64,000 nt of DNA from Lentilactobacillus raoultii (GTDB lineage Bacteria > Bacillota > Bacilli > Lactobacillales > Lactobacillaceae): NCBI RefSeq assembly GCF_900411375.1, contig NZ_LS422984.1:88510-152509 (forward strand), written 5' to 3'. Positions 38,481 through 47,845 of this stretch are shown in pieces (position 1 is the first letter of the stretch; every line of letters begins with the position of its first letter). The position numbers and the translations under genes are program-made. Below the pieces are notes generated by a model, which saw only the letters and a list, made by a program, of their open reading frames with translations, did not search any database and had not been told where the DNA came from.

Positions 38481-39797
38481 GTGGAAAAAATAATTGTACA
38501 TGGTGGTAATCCATTAAAGGGCAGGGTACATATTGACGGAGCAAAGAATGCTGTGTTGCCGATTCAGGCAGCAACAATTCTAGCAAGTGAAGGTCAAACG
38601 ACAATTTCTAATGTGCCGTTATTATCCGATGTCTATACAATGAACAATGTCTTAAGATTTTTAAACGTTAAGGTGGACTTTGAAGAATCACGCAACGAAA
38701 TAACGTTTGACGCATCTTCTAAAGTTTCTAGTGAAGCACCTTTTGAATATGTTTCAAAAATGCGGGCTTCAATTGTTGTGATGGGTCCCTTGTTAGCGCG
38801 ATTAGGTCATGCTAAAGTTGCACTTCCCGGGGGTTGTGCAATTGGATCTCGACCGATTGATTTGCACTTAAAGGGATTCGAAGCTTTGGGTGCCCGCATT
38901 GAACAGCACGATGGCTATGTTGAAGCAACTGCTCCCGATGGCTTAGTTGGAACTGACATTTATTTGGACTTTCCAAGCGTTGGTGCAACCCAGAATATTA
39001 TGATGGCAGCAACTCTGGCAGTTGGCAAGACTGTTATTCAAAATGCTGCTCGAGAGCCTGAAATCGTTGATTTGGCCAACGTCTTAAACAAAATGGGTGC
39101 TAAAGTCGTGGGTGCTGGAACTGAACAAATTCGGATCCAAGGCGTTTCGAAACTTCATGGGACAACGCATTCAGTTGTCCAAGATCGAATTGAAGCAGGA
39201 ACCTTTATGATCGCTGCAGCCGTTACAAAGGGTGACGTTTTAGTTGAGGATGCAATTGCTGAGCACAATAAACCACTTATCTTAAAAATGCGGGAAATGG
39301 GCATTTCGGTTACTGAAACGGATGCCGGTATTCGCGTAATCGGTCCTGATCAATTAAAACCAGTTGATGTCAAAACGCTGCCTCATCCTGGCTTCCCGAC
39401 GGATTTACAGCCACAAATGACCATTTTACAGCTTGCCGCAACGGGAGATAGTACGATGACGGAAACCGTTTTCGAGAATCGATTTATGCATATGGAAGAA
39501 TTACGGCGGATGAATGCCAAGTATACCATTTCTGGTCGAACAGTTATTATGAACGGGCCGACTGATTTTAACGGGGCCGAAGTAGCAGCAACGGATCTGC
39601 GGGCTGCGGCAGCTTTAGTAATCGCCGGTCTGGTTGCTAAAGGCTACACTCAAGTCTGCAATCTTCAGTATTTGGATCGCGGCTATCATGATTTCCACAA
39701 AAAATTAGCCAGCTTAGGTGCTGAAATTAAACGTGGTGACGTTGATGATGATTCAATTATCGTCAATCAGACGTCAACTGCTAGACATTTTAAATAG
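38481..39797 (+). CDS. murA: UDP-N-acetylglucosamine 1-carboxyvinyltransferase
   Basis: 438 residues, EPSP-synthase fold. The active-site Cys is in [12 protein letters not shown] (~117), the residue hit by fosfomycin. It transfers enolpyruvate from PEP to UDP-GlcNAc, the first committed step of peptidoglycan synthesis. GTG 38481 follows TAGGAGGCG. Length is normal. Confidence 0.97.
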   Translation: MEKIIVHGGNPLKGRVHIDGAKNAVLPIQAATILASEGQTTISNVPLLSDVYTMNNVLRFLNVKVDFEESRNEITFDASSKVSSEAPFEYVSKMRASIVVMGPLLARLGHAKVALPGGCAIGSRPIDLHLKGFEALGARIEQHDGYVEATAPDGLVGTDIYLDFPSVGATQNIMMAATLAVGKTVIQNAAREPEIVDLANVLNKMGAKVVGAGTEQIRIQGVSKLHGTTHSVVQDRIEAGTFMIAAAVTKGDVLVEDAIAEHNKPLILKMREMGISVTETDAGIRVIGPDQLKPVDVKTLPHPGFPTDLQPQMTILQLAATGDSTMTETVFENRFMHMEELRRMNAKYTISGRTVIMNGPTDFNGAEVAATDLRAAAALVIAGLVAKGYTQVCNLQYLDRGYHDFHKKLASLGAEIKRGDVDDDSIIVNQTSTARHFK

Positions 39798-39808
39798 CTG
39801 ATGAAGAG

Positions 39809-39848
39809 ACTGGGTGGAAGCGCATAATGTTTCCAACCCGGTTTTTTT
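39809..39848 (+). terminator. Terminator after murA
   Basis: CTGGGTGGAA pairs with TTCCAACCCGG, followed by TTTTTTT. Confidence 0.85.
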
Positions 39849-39928
39849 ATCAGGTTACTTAAATATTTTCTAAAGTCTTCAATGATTGTTGAGAATACTT
39901 AAGAACTGTTAGAAACTAACAATAGATG

Positions 39929-39937
39929 TGATATAAT
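39929..39937 (+). promoter_or_regulatory. Extended -10 promoter of the mreB operon
   Basis: TG-A-TATAAT, 40 bp before the mreB-type start codon. Confidence 0.65.
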
Positions 39938-39977
39938 TAGTTTTTGAGATTAAAGTTTTTCAGGAGGAAGTTCACAG

Positions 39978-40985
39978 ATGGCAAAAGACATAGGAATTGA
40001 CTTAGGGACTGCTAACGTACTGATATACGTTGCCGGAAAGGGGATTGTTTTAAATGAACCTTCAGTTGTGGCAATTGATACCAGGACCGGCAAGGCATTG
40101 GCAGTTGGAACAGAAGCATATCGGATGGTCGGTCGAACACCAAGTAATATCCGGGCGATCCGTCCATTAAAAGATGGTGTCATTTCTGATTTTGATATTA
40201 CTGAAGAAATGCTGACTTATTTCATCAATAAATTAGACGTTAAGGGATTCATGTCCAAGCCAAAAATCATGATCTGTGCGCCAACTAATGTAACTGAAAT
40301 TGAACGCAATGCGATCGTTCAAGCAGCCGAAAAGGCAGGCGGCGGTCAAGTCTACTTGGAAGAAGAACCCAAGGTAGCCGCTGTAGGTGCTGGAATGGAT
40401 ATCTTCCAACCACGTGGAAATATGGTCATTGATATGGGTGGTGGTACCAGTGATATTGCCGTTATTTCATTAGGTGATATTGTTGCCAGCAAATCGATTC
40501 GAACGGCTGGTGACAAAATGAATACAGAGATTGTGACTTATATCAAACAAAAGCATGGCTTGATTATTGGTGAACACACTGCTGAAAAGATCAAAATTGA
40601 AATTGGTACTGCTAAAAAAGACGAAAAAGATGTTAAAAAATTAGAAGTTCGGGGCCGGGATGCTGTTTCAGGAATGCCCCGTGCCATCACAATTGATAGC
40701 AACGAAGTGGCTGATGCAATTGCTGATACAGTTCAATTAATTGTTGATGGTGCCAAAGAGGTTTTGGAAATTATTCCACCTGAGTTGGCTTCAGATATTG
40801 TTGATCGTGGGATTATGCTGACGGGTGGTGGCGCCCTGTTACGCAATATTGATCAAGTCATTGCCGATGCTTTGACAGTCCCAGTAATTATTTCTGAAAA
40901 CCCCTTGGATAACGTTGCAAAGGGTGCCGGTGTTTTATTGGAACAGTATATTAAGAATCCGAAGTTAAAAGCTCAATCGAAGTAA
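39978..40985 (+). CDS. mreB: Rod-shape determining protein, MreB/Mbl type
   Basis: 335 residues, actin fold. Phosphate-1 loop GIDLGTANVLIY (~6-17), MVIDMGGGTSDIAVIS phosphate-2 loop and adenosine motif LTGGGALLRN (~284-293). It forms filaments guiding lateral wall synthesis. Position after murA resembles mbl of Bacillus, so the Mbl paralogue is likely. ATG 39978 follows AGGAGG. Operon continues with yidD, DUF2969 and rodA. Confidence 0.95.
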   Translation: MAKDIGIDLGTANVLIYVAGKGIVLNEPSVVAIDTRTGKALAVGTEAYRMVGRTPSNIRAIRPLKDGVISDFDITEEMLTYFINKLDVKGFMSKPKIMICAPTNVTEIERNAIVQAAEKAGGGQVYLEEEPKVAAVGAGMDIFQPRGNMVIDMGGGTSDIAVISLGDIVASKSIRTAGDKMNTEIVTYIKQKHGLIIGEHTAEKIKIEIGTAKKDEKDVKKLEVRGRDAVSGMPRAITIDSNEVADAIADTVQLIVDGAKEVLEIIPPELASDIVDRGIMLTGGGALLRNIDQVIADALTVPVIISENPLDNVAKGAGVLLEQYIKNPKLKAQSK

Positions 40986-40998
40986 AGTAGGTAGTTGA

Positions 40999-41274
40999 TT
41001 GAAAAAAATTCTAATGATGCTTGTACATGGTTATCAGCGGTTTATATCGCCTCTTTTCCCGCCTACGTGCCGATATTACCCAACTTGCAGTAATTATATG
41101 CTAACGGCTTTAAAGAAGCACGGTGCGTTTAAGGGGACGATTATGGGGATTGCTCGAATTTTAAGATGCCATCCCTTTGTTCGTGGTGGTTATGATCCGG
41201 TGCCAGATCATTTTACGATTTTTAGAAACAAATCTGCTCGAGATGAGTATCGTAAAACAATGCATTTGAAATAG
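40999..41274 (+). CDS. yidD: Membrane protein insertion efficiency factor
   Basis: 91 residues with the family pattern [20 protein letters not shown] and [13 protein letters not shown]. Helps YidC-dependent membrane protein insertion. It starts with TTG 40999 after AGGTAG. Confidence 0.95.
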   Translation: MKKILMMLVHGYQRFISPLFPPTCRYYPTCSNYMLTALKKHGAFKGTIMGIARILRCHPFVRGGYDPVPDHFTIFRNKSARDEYRKTMHLK

Positions 41275-41283
41275 GAGGATTCG

Positions 41284-41508
41284 ATGAGCAAATCAATTAA
41301 AAGTATTAATGTTGAAATCAAGGATTCCAAGGATCAAAATGGTCACCAAGTTTCCGATTTGATGATTGGCCGTAAAAGAATTGGTTTCATTACAAAGTTA
41401 AGTGATAATAAATTTGAAGCCGTCAATACTCATCAAGAGAATTATCATGTTAAAACATTTGATGAAGGTGTTCAGTTACTAATTAAAGACTTCCACCTGC
41501 ATCATTAA
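41284..41508 (+). CDS. DUF2969 family protein
   Basis: 74 residues, a small beta-rich soluble protein (LMIGRKRIGFITKLSDNKFE). The family is restricted to lactic acid bacteria and occurs near mreB and rodA; function unknown. ATG 41284 after AGGAGG. Confidence 0.88.
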   Translation: MSKSIKSINVEIKDSKDQNGHQVSDLMIGRKRIGFITKLSDNKFEAVNTHQENYHVKTFDEGVQLLIKDFHLHH

Positions 41509-41537
41509 TTTGATATTGTGCAACGGGAGGTTTAAAT

Positions 41538-42740
41538 TTGGATACCAAACGCAGTACGGATAAAGAAAAAGAATCCAGAATTGACTGGGGGATCGTTTTT
41601 TGTGTCTTAATGTTGGCGTTAATTGGTTTAGCGTCAATTTATGTTGCCGCTACCCATGATTCGAGTGCAACTAGTGTTGTTAAGCAGGTTGCCTCTCAAT
41701 TAGTATGGTACGTCATTGGGATTGTTGCGGTGATCATTATCATGCAGTTTGATTCAGAACAATTATGGAAGGTAGCGCCACTGGCGTACTGGCTTGGCAT
41801 ACTGCTATTAGCGTGTGTGTTGGTGCTTTACAGTCGAGCGTATTATGTCAATACAGGTGCCAAAAGTTGGTTTTCATTTGCAGGATTAACCTTTCAGCCT
41901 TCTGAGGTCATGAAACCCGCGTACATTCTGATGATGGGCCGAGTGATTGTTGAACATAATGACAAGCACCCTTTGAAAACGGTTCGTAGTGACTGGTTAC
42001 TAATTGGTAAAATGATTCTTTGGACGATTCCGGTAGCCATTCTGTTAAAATTGCAAAATGATTTTGGGACAATGTTGGTTTTCTTTGCAATTCTGGGTGG
42101 AATGATTATTGTTTCTGGAGTTACTTGGAAGATTATCTTACCATCAGTGATTACGATCTTTGGCCTTGCTGGAACCGCTTTGGCTTTAGTGATTCCTGAA
42201 GCCGGGAGAAAGATTCTGGAAAAAGTTGGCTTTCAAGCTTATCAGTTCAATCGGGTCGATACTTGGTTGCATCCGTCTGCTGATACCTCTAATCAAGGGT
42301 ATCAGCTTTGGCAAAGCATGAAAGCTATCGGATCGGGTGGCATTTTTGGCACTGGTTTTGATAAGTCACATGTGTACGTACCAGTTCGTGAATCAGACAT
42401 GATTTTTTCGGTAATCGGAGAAAATTTTGGCTTTATCGGCAGTTGTATTCTGATTTTGCTTTATTTTTTGTTGATTTATCAGATGATAAAGGTTACATTT
42501 GAAACACGGAATGTTTTTTATGCTTATATCTCTACCGGCGTTATTATGATGATTTTGTTTCACGTTTTCGAAAATGTCGGGATGAGTGTTGGGCTGTTGC
42601 CGTTAACTGGGATTCCACTACCGTTTGTTAGCGCTGGTGGATCGGCACTGATTGGTAATATGATTGGTATTGGTCTCATCATGTCAATGCAGTACCATAA
42701 CAAGAGCTACATGTTTGGTGAGGATAAAGAATTTTCTTAA
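41538..42740 (+). CDS. rodA: SEDS peptidoglycan glycosyltransferase RodA
   Basis: 400 residues, ten predicted membrane helices. SEDS signatures: GAKSWFSFAGLTFQPSEVMK (~111-130), RVDTWLHP and PLPFVSAGGSALIGNM near the C-terminus. It polymerises glycan strands for elongation, with the MreB system upstream. TTG 41538 follows GGGAGG. Confidence 0.95.
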   Translation: MDTKRSTDKEKESRIDWGIVFCVLMLALIGLASIYVAATHDSSATSVVKQVASQLVWYVIGIVAVIIIMQFDSEQLWKVAPLAYWLGILLLACVLVLYSRAYYVNTGAKSWFSFAGLTFQPSEVMKPAYILMMGRVIVEHNDKHPLKTVRSDWLLIGKMILWTIPVAILLKLQNDFGTMLVFFAILGGMIIVSGVTWKIILPSVITIFGLAGTALALVIPEAGRKILEKVGFQAYQFNRVDTWLHPSADTSNQGYQLWQSMKAIGSGGIFGTGFDKSHVYVPVRESDMIFSVIGENFGFIGSCILILLYFLLIYQMIKVTFETRNVFYAYISTGVIMMILFHVFENVGMSVGLLPLTGIPLPFVSAGGSALIGNMIGIGLIMSMQYHNKSYMFGEDKEFS

Positions 42741-42755
42741 AGGGATGGATTAATA

Positions 42756-43049
42756 ATGGACACAAAGTACTATTGGACAGATGAAGATAATGGTGTTGTC
42801 ACGGTTGGCTTAACTCCAGAAGGCCAAAATGAATTAGGAAATATTACATTTGTTTCGCTACCTAAGGTGGGAACTTCCTTGACAACAAAGGATACGTTAT
42901 TAAATGTGGAAGCAGATAAAGCGGTCTCTGACATTCCAAGCCCGGTTTCTGGTAAAGTAATCGCTGTGAATGATCAGGCGGCTGATGACCCATCGGTTTT
43001 AAGCAAGCCGGATAAGTCAGATTCTTGGATTGCAAAAATTCAAAAGTAA
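42756..43049 (+). CDS. H-protein-like (GcvH-L) lipoyl carrier
   Basis: 97 residues, a biotinyl/lipoyl barrel. The expected lipoyl Lys is in NVEADKAVSDIPSP (~63). It is shorter than glycine cleavage H protein (~128) and no gcvT, gcvP or lipoate ligase gene lies nearby, so it is a stand-alone GcvH-like carrier. Last gene of the mreB-rodA group, ATG 42756. Role not known. Confidence 0.9.
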   Translation: MDTKYYWTDEDNGVVTVGLTPEGQNELGNITFVSLPKVGTSLTTKDTLLNVEADKAVSDIPSPVSGKVIAVNDQAADDPSVLSKPDKSDSWIAKIQK

Positions 43050-43055
43050 TCTTGC

Positions 43056-43083
43056 TTGACGTTGGCGATTAGTGTAGTACACT
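43056..43083 (+). promoter_or_regulatory. Promoter of metNIQ
   Basis: -35 TTGACG (43056-43061), 16-bp spacer and -10 TACACT (43078-43083), upstream of the T-box leader. Confidence 0.65.
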
Positions 43084-43099
43084 ATCAACTAGTTAAATA

Positions 43100-43375
43100 A
43101 CAAAAATGACAAGATGAGTAAGTAAATTTTGCTGAATCAGAGAGCTCAGGTTGGTGAAAATGAGCCAGTGAATTTATTGAAGATGGTCTTGATTGAATTC
43201 AGTGCCGGTGAGTAATTTTCAAGTCGGCGATGGTTAACGCCCATTATTCCGTTGAGTATGTTTATACTCTTTGAGGTTGTTATTGAAAAATAGCAACGAA
43301 TAAAGGTGGTACCGCGGAAAAAGCTTTTCGTCCTTCAGACAATTGGGGTTGTTTGTTGGGCCAAAAGCTTTTTTT
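43100..43375 (+). promoter_or_regulatory. T-box leader, methionine specifier
   Basis: The core AAAGGTGGTACCGCGG is present, followed by a terminator AAAAGCTTTT...AAAAGCTTTTTTT. In stem I, CAAGA (43110-43114) pairs with TCTTG, enclosing the specifier loop (TGAGTA on one side, GAAGATGG on the other), so the specifier codon is ATG (Met) followed by G. Uncharged tRNA-Met should stabilise the antiterminator and turn on metNIQ when methionine is low. Confidence 0.93.
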
Positions 43376-43406
43376 AGTACCTAAATATAGTTAGGAGTGA
43401 ATTGAT

Positions 43407-44441
43407 TTGATTCGGTTTAAAGATGTGTCGAAAGACTACCGCACCAAGGATGGTGCACTAACGGCCGTATCAGACGTCAATATTGAGATCAAAGATGGCG
43501 AGATCTTTGGCATAGTTGGTTATTCTGGAGCCGGTAAAAGCACCTTAGTTCGAATGCTGGACGGTCTGGAAGCACCCACACAGGGCGAAATTGACATAAA
43601 TGGTATTAATATGGCTAAGCTGAAGGGCTATCGACTACGAAAGCAGCGCCAGAAGATTGGTATGATCTTTCAGCATTTTAATCTATTATGGTCCAGAACG
43701 GTGATTGATAATATTGCACTACCATTGGAGATCGCCAATGTACCAAAGACTCAACGAATTGCCAGAGCTGAGGAGCTCATTAAATTAGTCGGTTTAGAAG
43801 GACGCGAACATTCATATCCGTCTGAACTCTCTGGTGGCCAAAAGCAACGGGTGGGCATCGCTCGGGCTTTGGCTAACGAACCGACAATCTTAATTTCGGA
43901 TGAAGCAACCAGTGCACTTGATCCCGATACCACCAATGAAGTGTTAGATCTTCTGTTAAAGATTAATAAGCAAATGAATTTGACAATTTTACTGATTACT
44001 CATGAAATGCATGCAATTGCCAAAATTTGTCAACAGGTTGCTGTGATGGATTCCGGACGGGTAGTTGAGAGCGGTTCTGTATTTGATGTTTTCCGCCATC
44101 CAAAGGAAGAGGTTACCAAGAAATTTGTGAGTGAAGAATTTTCGCCACAGCAAGAAGATTCAACAATGACGTTGGCAGAATTAATTAAAAAATATCCGGA
44201 TGGTCAAATTCTTAGATTAGTTTTTCATGGGCCACAGGCAGAATTGCCAATTGTTTCAGAGGTTGTAAAACATTATCCTGAATTACAAGTCAATATTTTG
44301 GCAGGGGCAATTCGACAAACCCAAGAAGGCGCTTTGGGATCGCTTGATCTCCAGCTAATTGGTGATGAAGAAAAGATTTCAAGTGCGTTGAGTTATCTTC
44401 AGAAAATGCACGTAGAAACGGAAGTGATTCATCATGGGTAA
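43407..44441 (+). CDS. metN: Methionine ABC transporter ATP-binding protein
   Basis: 344 residues. Walker A GYSGAGKST (~38-46), signature LSGGQKQR, Walker B ILISDEATSALD, His switch THEMH, and a C-terminal ACT-like NIL domain (~265-344) that senses methionine. TTG 43407 follows AGGAGTGA. Overlaps metI by 8 bp. Under Met T-box control. Confidence 0.97.
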   Translation: MIRFKDVSKDYRTKDGALTAVSDVNIEIKDGEIFGIVGYSGAGKSTLVRMLDGLEAPTQGEIDINGINMAKLKGYRLRKQRQKIGMIFQHFNLLWSRTVIDNIALPLEIANVPKTQRIARAEELIKLVGLEGREHSYPSELSGGQKQRVGIARALANEPTILISDEATSALDPDTTNEVLDLLLKINKQMNLTILLITHEMHAIAKICQQVAVMDSGRVVESGSVFDVFRHPKEEVTKKFVSEEFSPQQEDSTMTLAELIKKYPDGQILRLVFHGPQAELPIVSEVVKHYPELQVNILAGAIRQTQEGALGSLDLQLIGDEEKISSALSYLQKMHVETEVIHHG

Positions 44442-45129
44442 TGTAACGGGCCTGAAATCATACTTTATTTTTAAAAACGTTGATTGGCCGTCAATGTGGT
44501 CAGCAACTTGGGAAACCATTTGGATGACGTTATTATCAATGATCGCAGTGGTTATTTTCGGTATTATTCTTGGCTTGATTTTATACGAAACTAGAATTCA
44601 TAACGGCCCCGTATTTAGAATCTTAAACTGGATTGTTGGCCTGTTTGTGGACGTCTTTCGATCAATTCCTTTTATTATTTTAATTGTGTTGTTACTACCG
44701 GTTACCAAAGAAATGATCGGCACGATTATTGGCCCGAGAGCCGCTTTGCCATCATTAGTTATTTCGGCTTCACCGTTTTATGCGCGGATGGTTGAATCTT
44801 ATTTTCGGGAAGTTGATGCCGGGGTAATTGAAGCAGCTGAGTCAATGGGCGCGACCACATGGGGAATTATCACAAAGGTTTTGCTGCCTGAAAGTAAGCC
44901 GGCATTGATCGCCGGTGCCACCGTGACAACAATTTCACTAATTTCTTACACCGCAATGGCTGGCGCAATTGGAGCTGGTGGACTTGGAAATCTTGCTTAT
45001 TTGGATGGTTTTCAATCAAACAATAACACTGTAACGTTGGTTGCAACGGTTATTATCTGTTTATTTGTCTTTTTGGTACAGTTTATTGGTGATTTATTAG
45101 TTAAAGTGACCGATAAACGAACATTATAA
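44434..45129 (+). CDS. metI: Methionine ABC transporter permease
   Basis: 231 residues, five to six membrane helices, with the EAA loop EAAESMGATTWGIITKVLLP (~124-143). It forms the channel for methionine import. Overlaps metN, followed by metQ after 25 bp. Confidence 0.97.
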   Translation: MGNVTGLKSYFIFKNVDWPSMWSATWETIWMTLLSMIAVVIFGIILGLILYETRIHNGPVFRILNWIVGLFVDVFRSIPFIILIVLLLPVTKEMIGTIIGPRAALPSLVISASPFYARMVESYFREVDAGVIEAAESMGATTWGIITKVLLPESKPALIAGATVTTISLISYTAMAGAIGAGGLGNLAYLDGFQSNNNTVTLVATVIICLFVFLVQFIGDLLVKVTDKRTL

Positions 45130-45154
45130 TCTTTTTACTTGGAGGGATTTTTAC

Positions 45155-45982
45155 ATGAAAAAGAAATTATTGAGTTTATTTGCGGTTTTATTTACGGCAT
45201 TCCTGTTAGTTGGTTGTTCTTCATCGAGTTCGAGTAAAAAAACAACTACCTTAAAAATTGGTGCCTCAAATGTCCCACATGCTCAAATCTTGCGACATGT
45301 CGCACCACAGTTGAAAAAAGAGGGTGTTAATTTAAAGATTACCGTTTTCCAAGATTACGTAATGCCCAATAAGGCGTTAGCTGATAAAGAGCTAGATGCC
45401 AACTATTTTCAACATGTCCCATTCTTGAAACAGTGGAATAAAGAAAATCATGGTTCATTAGTTGATGCCGGCGGTGTTCATATTGAGCCAATTGCTGTTT
45501 TTTCTAAAAAGGTGAAGAGCCTTAAAGATTTAAAGAAGGGCGCTACCGTTTTGGTAAGCAACAATACACCGGATTATGGCCGAATTCTTCAGTTATTTAA
45601 GAACGCCGGTTTAATCACTTTGAAAAAGGGTGTTAATATTGAATCAGCTACTTTTGATGACATTGCTTCAAATCCACGACATCTTAAATTCAAACATAGT
45701 TATGAACCAAAGTTAATGCCTCAAATTTATAAGAATGGCGAAGGCGATGCGGTTGTCATTAATGCTAACTACGCCGTTCAAGCCGGTTTGGATCCAAGGA
45801 AACAATCCATTGCCATTGAAGGTCGGGATACACCTTATGTTAATATCATTGCGACACGTAAGGGAGATCAGAATAAACCAGCGATTAAGAAGCTGGTCAA
45901 GGCACTTCAATCAACTAGCACTCAGAAATGGATTTATAACAAATATAAAGGTGCTGTATTGCCGGTCAAAAATGTTAAGTAA
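45155..45982 (+). CDS. metQ: Methionine-binding lipoprotein
   Basis: 275 residues. Lipobox LLVGCSS (Cys21) and a NlpA-type periplasmic-binding fold (GASNVPHAQIL, NNTPDYGRILQLF). It captures methionine for MetNI. ATG 45155 after GGAGGG. Confidence 0.96.
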   Translation: MKKKLLSLFAVLFTAFLLVGCSSSSSSKKTTTLKIGASNVPHAQILRHVAPQLKKEGVNLKITVFQDYVMPNKALADKELDANYFQHVPFLKQWNKENHGSLVDAGGVHIEPIAVFSKKVKSLKDLKKGATVLVSNNTPDYGRILQLFKNAGLITLKKGVNIESATFDDIASNPRHLKFKHSYEPKLMPQIYKNGEGDAVVINANYAVQAGLDPRKQSIAIEGRDTPYVNIIATRKGDQNKPAIKKLVKALQSTSTQKWIYNKYKGAVLPVKNVK

Positions 45983-46062
45983 ATAGTGTTCATTGTGGAG
46001 CTCTCGCTTTATACTAAGTTTAGTAGATGGTTACTTTTCTTGGATTATAAGGGGGGCTCTTT

Positions 46063-46932
46063 TTGAAAGAAAAAAACGTATTCCATGTTAATGGATATAT
46101 TGGCTTAATCATCACACTTGTGTTTTTGATTGGTGGCGGCTATCTTTTGTGGATTGGTAGCCAATCCAGTCAATTTGGTGCCCTTGCTTTTGGAACAGTC
46201 ATTATTGTTTTGGCATTGTTATTTGCGAGTTCTTTGACAATAATTCAGCCAAATGAGGCCAAGGTTTTAACTTTCTTTGGAAAATATATTGGAAGTATCC
46301 GAACGCCGGGCTTATTTATGACTGTGCCATTAACCAGTAAGCAGACAATTTCGTTACGAGTTCGCAATTTTAATAGCCAAATTATTAAAGTTAATGATTC
46401 GAAAGGGAATCCGGTTGAAATTGCAGCCGTTATTGTTTATAAGGTGGTTGATTCTGCTAAAGCAATTTTTAATGTTGAAGATTATGAACAATTTGTTGAA
46501 ATTCAGAGTGAATCAGCTATTCGACACATCGCTAGTCAATATCCATACGACAGTTTTGATGAAAAAACAGATATTTTGACGTTACGTGGCAATTCGACTG
46601 AAGTCTCTGAAGCCCTGAAAGGGGAATTACAGGAACGATTGGAAGTAGCCGGTTTGGATGTTATGGAAACTCGGTTAACTCATTTGGCTTATGCCACTGA
46701 AATCGCTAGTGCAATGCTTCAGCGTCAACAGGCAAGTGCGATTCTTTCGGCCAGAAAGATCATTGTCCAGGGAGCAGTTGAGATTTCAGAAGAGGCAGTT
46801 AGGCAACTTCAAAAGGATGTCAGTATCGATATTCCAGACGAAAAGAAAATTCAAATGATTAACAATGTTTTAGTTTCAATCATAACGGAACGTGGGACTC
46901 AGAACGTAATTAATACTGATAATTTAAGCTAG
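46063..46932 (+). CDS. SPFH/Band 7 membrane protein
   Basis: 289 residues. Two hydrophobic segments (~10-30 and ~38-58), then an SPFH domain (~60-230; QPNEAKVLTFFGKYIGSIR). It resembles bacterial flotillin/prohibitin-like scaffolds; protease activity is not indicated. TTG 46063 after GGGGGG. Single gene with a hairpin-T terminator at ~46965-47011. Confidence 0.9.
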   Translation: MKEKNVFHVNGYIGLIITLVFLIGGGYLLWIGSQSSQFGALAFGTVIIVLALLFASSLTIIQPNEAKVLTFFGKYIGSIRTPGLFMTVPLTSKQTISLRVRNFNSQIIKVNDSKGNPVEIAAVIVYKVVDSAKAIFNVEDYEQFVEIQSESAIRHIASQYPYDSFDEKTDILTLRGNSTEVSEALKGELQERLEVAGLDVMETRLTHLAYATEIASAMLQRQQASAILSARKIIVQGAVEISEEAVRQLQKDVSIDIPDEKKIQMINNVLVSIITERGTQNVINTDNLS

Positions 46933-46964
46933 ATGCCGTTATCGGCAAGCAATTAATTGACTTA

Positions 46965-47011
46965 TTGGCCAAAAGGCTTGGGAAATTTTTCCAGTCTTTA
47001 TGGCTTTTTTT
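46965..47011 (+). terminator. Terminator after the SPFH gene
   Basis: GGCCAAAAGGCTTGGGAAA pairs imperfectly with TTTCCAGTCTTTATGGC, followed by TTTTTTT. Confidence 0.7.
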
Positions 47012-47012
47012 G

Positions 47013-47063
47013 TTGACAATTTTTGTTGTGGCATATATAGTTAGCTACATGAGTAATTAACTA
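47013..47063 (+). promoter_or_regulatory. Promoter with inverted-repeat operator for the ABC cluster
   Basis: -35 TTGACA (47013-47018), 17-bp spacer and -10 TATAGT (47036-47041), near consensus. TAGTTA (47038-47043) and TAACTA (47058-47063) form an inverted repeat with a 14-bp spacer that overlaps the -10 box, a likely site for the GntR-type repressor encoded downstream. Confidence 0.7.
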
Positions 47064-47078
47064 ATACAGGAGGACAAT

Positions 47079-47831
47079 ATGACTCAAGAAATTGTAACGA
47101 CAAAAAATTTACACAAAGTGTATGGTCAACATTCTGAAAGGCCTTACGAGGCTTTGAAGGGCGTCAGTTTTACGGTTAATGAAGGTGAGTTTATCGGAAT
47201 TATGGGGGCTTCAGGGTCTGGGAAAACAACGCTTTTAAACATTTTAGCGACTTTGGATAAGCCAACAAGTGGAGAGGTTCAAATAGATGGTCACGATATC
47301 ACTCATTTGACATCAAATGAAATGTCAGATTTTCGTTCACAAAGGCTTGGATTCATTTTCCAAGATTTTAATTTATTGGAAACATTGACGGTTTTTGAAA
47401 ATATTTCATTACCGCTGTCACTCCAAAATACCAATCCTCGTCAGACTAGGCAAAAAGTTCAAGAAGTGGCTAAACGGCTTGGAATTGATCAACTTCTGGT
47501 CAAGTACCCAACCCAACTCTCAGGTGGTCAAAAGCAACGAGTAGCGGCAGCCAGGGCGCTGGTTTCTGATCCGACAATTATCTTTGGCGATGAACCGACC
47601 GGCGCTTTAGATTCACAAAATGCACGTGAATTACTGGATACCCTGACAGCAATTAATCAACAAGGGGTTTCGATTTCGTTGGTAACCCATGATCCGTTTT
47701 CTGCCAGTTTTTGTAAACGAATCTTGTTTATTAAGGATGGTAAAATTGGCGATGAAATTAGTGCTGGCAATAAAAACCGAAATGAGTTTTATCAAGAGAT
47801 TCTTGAAAAGCTAGGCACATTTGAACAATAG
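47079..47831 (+). CDS. ABC transporter ATP-binding protein (BceA/MacB-like)
   Basis: 250 residues. Walker A GASGSGKTT (~42-50), signature LSGGQKQRVA, Walker B IIFGDEPTGALD, His switch THDP. Closest in type to ATPases that partner FtsX-like permeases handling cell-envelope peptides. ATG 47079 after AGGAGG. First of the five-gene cluster; 14 bp before the permease. Confidence 0.93.
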   Translation: MTQEIVTTKNLHKVYGQHSERPYEALKGVSFTVNEGEFIGIMGASGSGKTTLLNILATLDKPTSGEVQIDGHDITHLTSNEMSDFRSQRLGFIFQDFNLLETLTVFENISLPLSLQNTNPRQTRQKVQEVAKRLGIDQLLVKYPTQLSGGQKQRVAAARALVSDPTIIFGDEPTGALDSQNARELLDTLTAINQQGVSISLVTHDPFSASFCKRILFIKDGKIGDEISAGNKNRNEFYQEILEKLGTFEQ

Positions 47832-47845
47832 GAGGGAGTAAGTAT

